From Pseudonocardia sp. EC080619-01 (GTDB taxonomy: Bacteria > Actinomycetota > Actinomycetes > Mycobacteriales > Pseudonocardiaceae), in assembly GCF_001420995.1 (NCBI RefSeq), contig NZ_CP012184.1:232501-296500 (forward strand): 64,000 nucleotides of DNA, read 5' to 3'. The position numbers were made by a program, and so were the translations under genes. A model generated the notes under the pieces. That model saw only the letters and a list, made by a program, of their open reading frames with translations. It was not told the DNA's origin and did no database searches. How positions within the stretch are numbered: the stretch's first letter is position 1; each line of letters starts with the position of its first letter. Shown here piece after piece: positions 62,032 to 64,000 of the stretch.

Positions 62032-63357
62032 TCAGCCCTGCGCGCCCACCTTGATGTAGGTGGTGTCGTCGCTGAGCTCGTTCTGCGGCGTGAAGGTCAG
62101 GACGCCGTAGGAACCGGAACCGGGCTCACCGGCGTCGGTGAAGTCCAGCGTGCCGGTGACGCCGTCGTAGTCGACGTCGCCGCCCCGGTCGAGGATCGCC
62201 TTGCAGGCCGCGAAGGTGGTGCACTTCTCGCCCTCCTTGGTGACCGCGTTGATCTGCGTCCCGATGTCGGCGCCGTTGGTGGACTTGGCCGCCTCCGCCG
62301 CCAGCGCGGAGACCACGACGGCGTCGTAGGACTCACCGGCGTAGTTGACGTCGGTCAGCGCCGGGTCCTCGGCACGCAGCCGCTGCTCGAAGTCTCCGGA
62401 GAGCTCGGTCAGCGGGGTGGTGCCCTTCATCCCGTTGAGCAGCCCGGGCGGAAGGCCCTCGCCGAGGGCGTTGCCCATGTTGCCGTCGGTCCCGTAGAGG
62501 CGCTTCTGTGCCGGGCCGATCTGCACCTCGTTCATGCGGGTGATGATCCGCTTCGACTCGTCGAAACCGATCACCGCGATCGAGTCCGGGTTGAACTGCG
62601 CGACCTGGTCGATCTCCGGGTTGAACGACGCCGCGTTCGGGTCGTAGATGATCTTCTGGATCTGGTCCTGCGGAATGCCGGCCGAGACCAGGTTCTGCTC
62701 GGTGTTGTCGGCGAGACCCGCACCGTACGGGTCGTTCCGGGCCATGATGCTCACCCGCTGGCCGCCGTCGGCGGTGATCAGCTGCGCGAGCGCCTGCGCC
62801 TGCAGGACGTCCGGCGGTGCGGTCCGGAAGTACAGCCCGCGGTCCTGCCAGCAGGTGAACTCGTCGGAGGTGTTCGCCGGCGAGAACTGCACCACCCCGG
62901 CGCCGGTGACCTTGTCGATGACCAGCTTGGACACACCGGACGCCGCAGCACCCACGATGACCTGCGAGCCGGCCGCGAGGTGCCGGTCGACGGTCTGGTT
63001 GGCGATGTCGGTGGTGTCGTCACCGGAGTCGCCGCGCAGGTGCTGGACCGGGTTGCCCAGGACACCGCCCGCGTCGTTGATCTCCTTCAGCGCCACCTCG
63101 ACGCCCGCGAACTCCGGCGGGCCGAGGAAGGCGAGGCTGCCGGTCTCCGGCAGCAGGGAGCCGATCTTCAGCGGCGCGGTGCTGGGTGTCCCGGTCGCCT
63201 GGGCCTGCGGCGGGGTGCAGTCGGCACCGGCGGCGGACGGAGCCTCCGATCCACCTGCCTCTCCACCGGAGCCGGCGTCCCCACCACCGCCGCATCCGGC
63301 CAGAACCAGCGACGCCACCCCGGCCAGGGCGGCGACTCGCCACATTGATCGCGTCAT
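62032..63357 (-). CDS. livK: Branched-chain amino-acid-type substrate-binding lipoprotein
   Basis: 441 residues from the ATG at 63357 with GAAGGGG upstream. Lipobox LVLAGC after a hydrophobic stretch, Gly/Ser linker, then a type I periplasmic-binding fold: LKIGSLLPETGSLAFLGPPEFAGVEVALKEINDAGGVLG, VIVGAAASGVSKLVIDKV, and a late YDAVVVSALAAEAA. It is the obvious solute receptor for livHMGF but is encoded convergently. The real ligand (leucine-type amino acid, amide, urea or aromatic acid) cannot be assigned from sequence. Confidence 0.93.
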   Translation of the reverse strand: MTRSMWRVAALAGVASLVLAGCGGGGDAGSGGEAGGSEAPSAAGADCTPPQAQATGTPSTAPLKIGSLLPETGSLAFLGPPEFAGVEVALKEINDAGGVLGNPVQHLRGDSGDDTTDIANQTVDRHLAAGSQVIVGAAASGVSKLVIDKVTGAGVVQFSPANTSDEFTCWQDRGLYFRTAPPDVLQAQALAQLITADGGQRVSIMARNDPYGAGLADNTEQNLVSAGIPQDQIQKIIYDPNAASFNPEIDQVAQFNPDSIAVIGFDESKRIITRMNEVQIGPAQKRLYGTDGNMGNALGEGLPPGLLNGMKGTTPLTELSGDFEQRLRAEDPALTDVNYAGESYDAVVVSALAAEAAKSTNGADIGTQINAVTKEGEKCTTFAACKAILDRGGDVDYDGVTGTLDFTDAGEPGSGSYGVLTFTPQNELSDDTTYIKVGAQG

Positions 63358-63653
63358 ACAAGTTCCCCTTCGAGCGCTCCCCCGCCGTCGACGTGGCGAG
63401 GGAGGATGGCGGAAAACTAGTACGCCCGCACCAGGAAATGGGGTCCGGTCACCGCTCGTGACACGAATGTGATGATTCGACGCACAGATGTCACGAACGG
63501 ATCTTTCGATGTGTCGGCCGTGCGACGCGGGGTGACGATTTCGTTGCTCTGTGAACCGGACCACGTCCACGATCGAAGCCATTCCGGAACCGTCGGAACC
63601 GTAACGTTTCCACCCGTCCGAGCGATGCGCTCGCGCCCGTGTCACGACGCACG
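63358..63653. other. livK upstream region
   Basis: Nearly 300 bases before livK without a gene. Lower-GC patches (around 63465-63520 and 63530-63610) probably carry the livK promoter on the minus strand. TGTGATGATTCGACGCACAG and similar runs were inspected; I could not define an operator. Confidence 0.35.
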
Positions 63654-63688
63654 ACGGCCCCGCCGCGCGGAGGGCGCGACGGGGCCGT
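63654..63688 (-). terminator. Terminator after the ANTAR regulator
   Basis: ACGGCCCCGCCGCGC pairs with GCGCGACGGGGCCGT with a single mismatch, 25 bases past the regulator stop. Confidence 0.75.
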
Positions 63689-63712
63689 CGGTGCGGGACC
63701 GGGGCCCGGGTG

Positions 63713-64000
63713 TCAGGAGGACTTGGCGGGTGCCAGCCCGTCGACGACGGCGTCGGCGACCGCCTTCATCGTCGTCCGCCGGTCCATGGCGGTCCGCTGG
63801 ATCCAGCGGAAGGCCTCGGGCTCGGACATCTTCTGGTGCGTCATGAGCAGGCCCTTGGCCCGGTCGACGACCTTGCGGGTCTCGAAGCGCTCGTTGAGCG
63901 AGGCGACCTCGTCCTCGAGCGCCTTCTTCTCCGAGAACCGGGAGACCGCGAGCTCGATCGCCGGCACGAGCTCGTGCCGGGCGAACGGCTTGACCAGGTA
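63713..64000 (-). CDS. ANTAR-domain response regulator (PdtaR-like), partial
   Basis: C-terminal 95 residues of a two-component regulator that continues past the window. YLVKPFARHELVPAIELAVSRF (in parts) is the end of a receiver domain with the conserved Lys-Pro, followed by a coiled-coil linker and the ANTAR RNA-binding domain (RKVVDRAKGLLMTHQKMSEPEAFRWIQRTAMDRRTTM). ANTAR proteins bind paired hairpins in mRNA to prevent termination. Similar to mycobacterial PdtaR, which works with the kinase PdtaS. Confidence 0.9.
   Translation of the reverse strand, partial: YLVKPFARHELVPAIELAVSRFSEKKALEDEVASLNERFETRKVVDRAKGLLMTHQKMSEPEAFRWIQRTAMDRRTTMKAVADAVVDGLAPAKSS

Overview
The window is very GC-rich, with GTG starts, short overlaps between genes and a gene order typical of high-GC Actinobacteria. 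The runs argC-J-B-D-F-R-H, uvrA-infC-rpmI-rplT-rRNA methyltransferase-pheS-pheT, and pdtaR/liv genes-rpsA-coaE-uvrB match the chromosomal backbone known from Mycobacterium and Streptomyces. I infer a Pseudonocardiaceae-like host (possibly Pseudonocardia) from overall style, not from a marker gene.

Layout. 1-9.2 kb (minus strand): 3-methyladenine DNA glycosylase (cut by the window edge), a type Ic aspartate aminotransferase, and the arginine operon argCJBDFR-argH, which lacks argG and carries a small coupled ORF before argH. 9.3-19.4 kb: a lipoprotein, then pheT/pheS, an rRNA methyltransferase, rplT/rpmI/infC (infC with an ATC start) and uvrA with a LexA-like box upstream. 19.6-25.9 kb: metallo-hydrolase, AraC regulator with a DUF2000 gene, a membrane protein whose frame breaks at a C8 tract, rnhA without its expected stop, and an S9 peptidase.

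26-33.6 kb is the most interesting part, an accessory quinoprotein module. It holds rubredoxin plus an R2-like diiron protein, then a 900-base regulatory region, then a cupredoxin-like protein, a PQQ-dependent alcohol dehydrogenase with the lanthanide-type Asp-Tyr-Asp motif but no signal peptide, and the complete pqqA-B-C-D-E set. The same palindrome (GAAACA-CR-TGTTTC) lies in front of the rubredoxin genes and again in the region before the quinoprotein genes, suggesting joint control.

33.6-45.7 kb: a CaCA antiporter, a SUKH protein, FKBP, a phosphoesterase, TerC behind a probable yybP-ykoY (manganese) riboswitch, a secreted hydrolase fused through one membrane helix to an ABC ATPase with its permease, an acetoin-reductase-like SDR with a GAF regulator, and a GT87 mannosyltransferase. 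45.8-54.2 kb: uvrB, DUF402, an ECF-like sigma factor coupled to a Pro-rich membrane protein, coaE-GrpB fusion, a lipoprotein and rpsA. 54.5-64 kb: a methyltransferase, two beta-carbonic anhydrases (one with a Tat signal), a thioesterase, livHMGF with convergent livK, and the end of an ANTAR response regulator (pdtaR-like).

No rRNA, tRNA, CRISPR array, insertion sequence or prophage was seen. Functional calls are from motif reading by eye; no database search was made.
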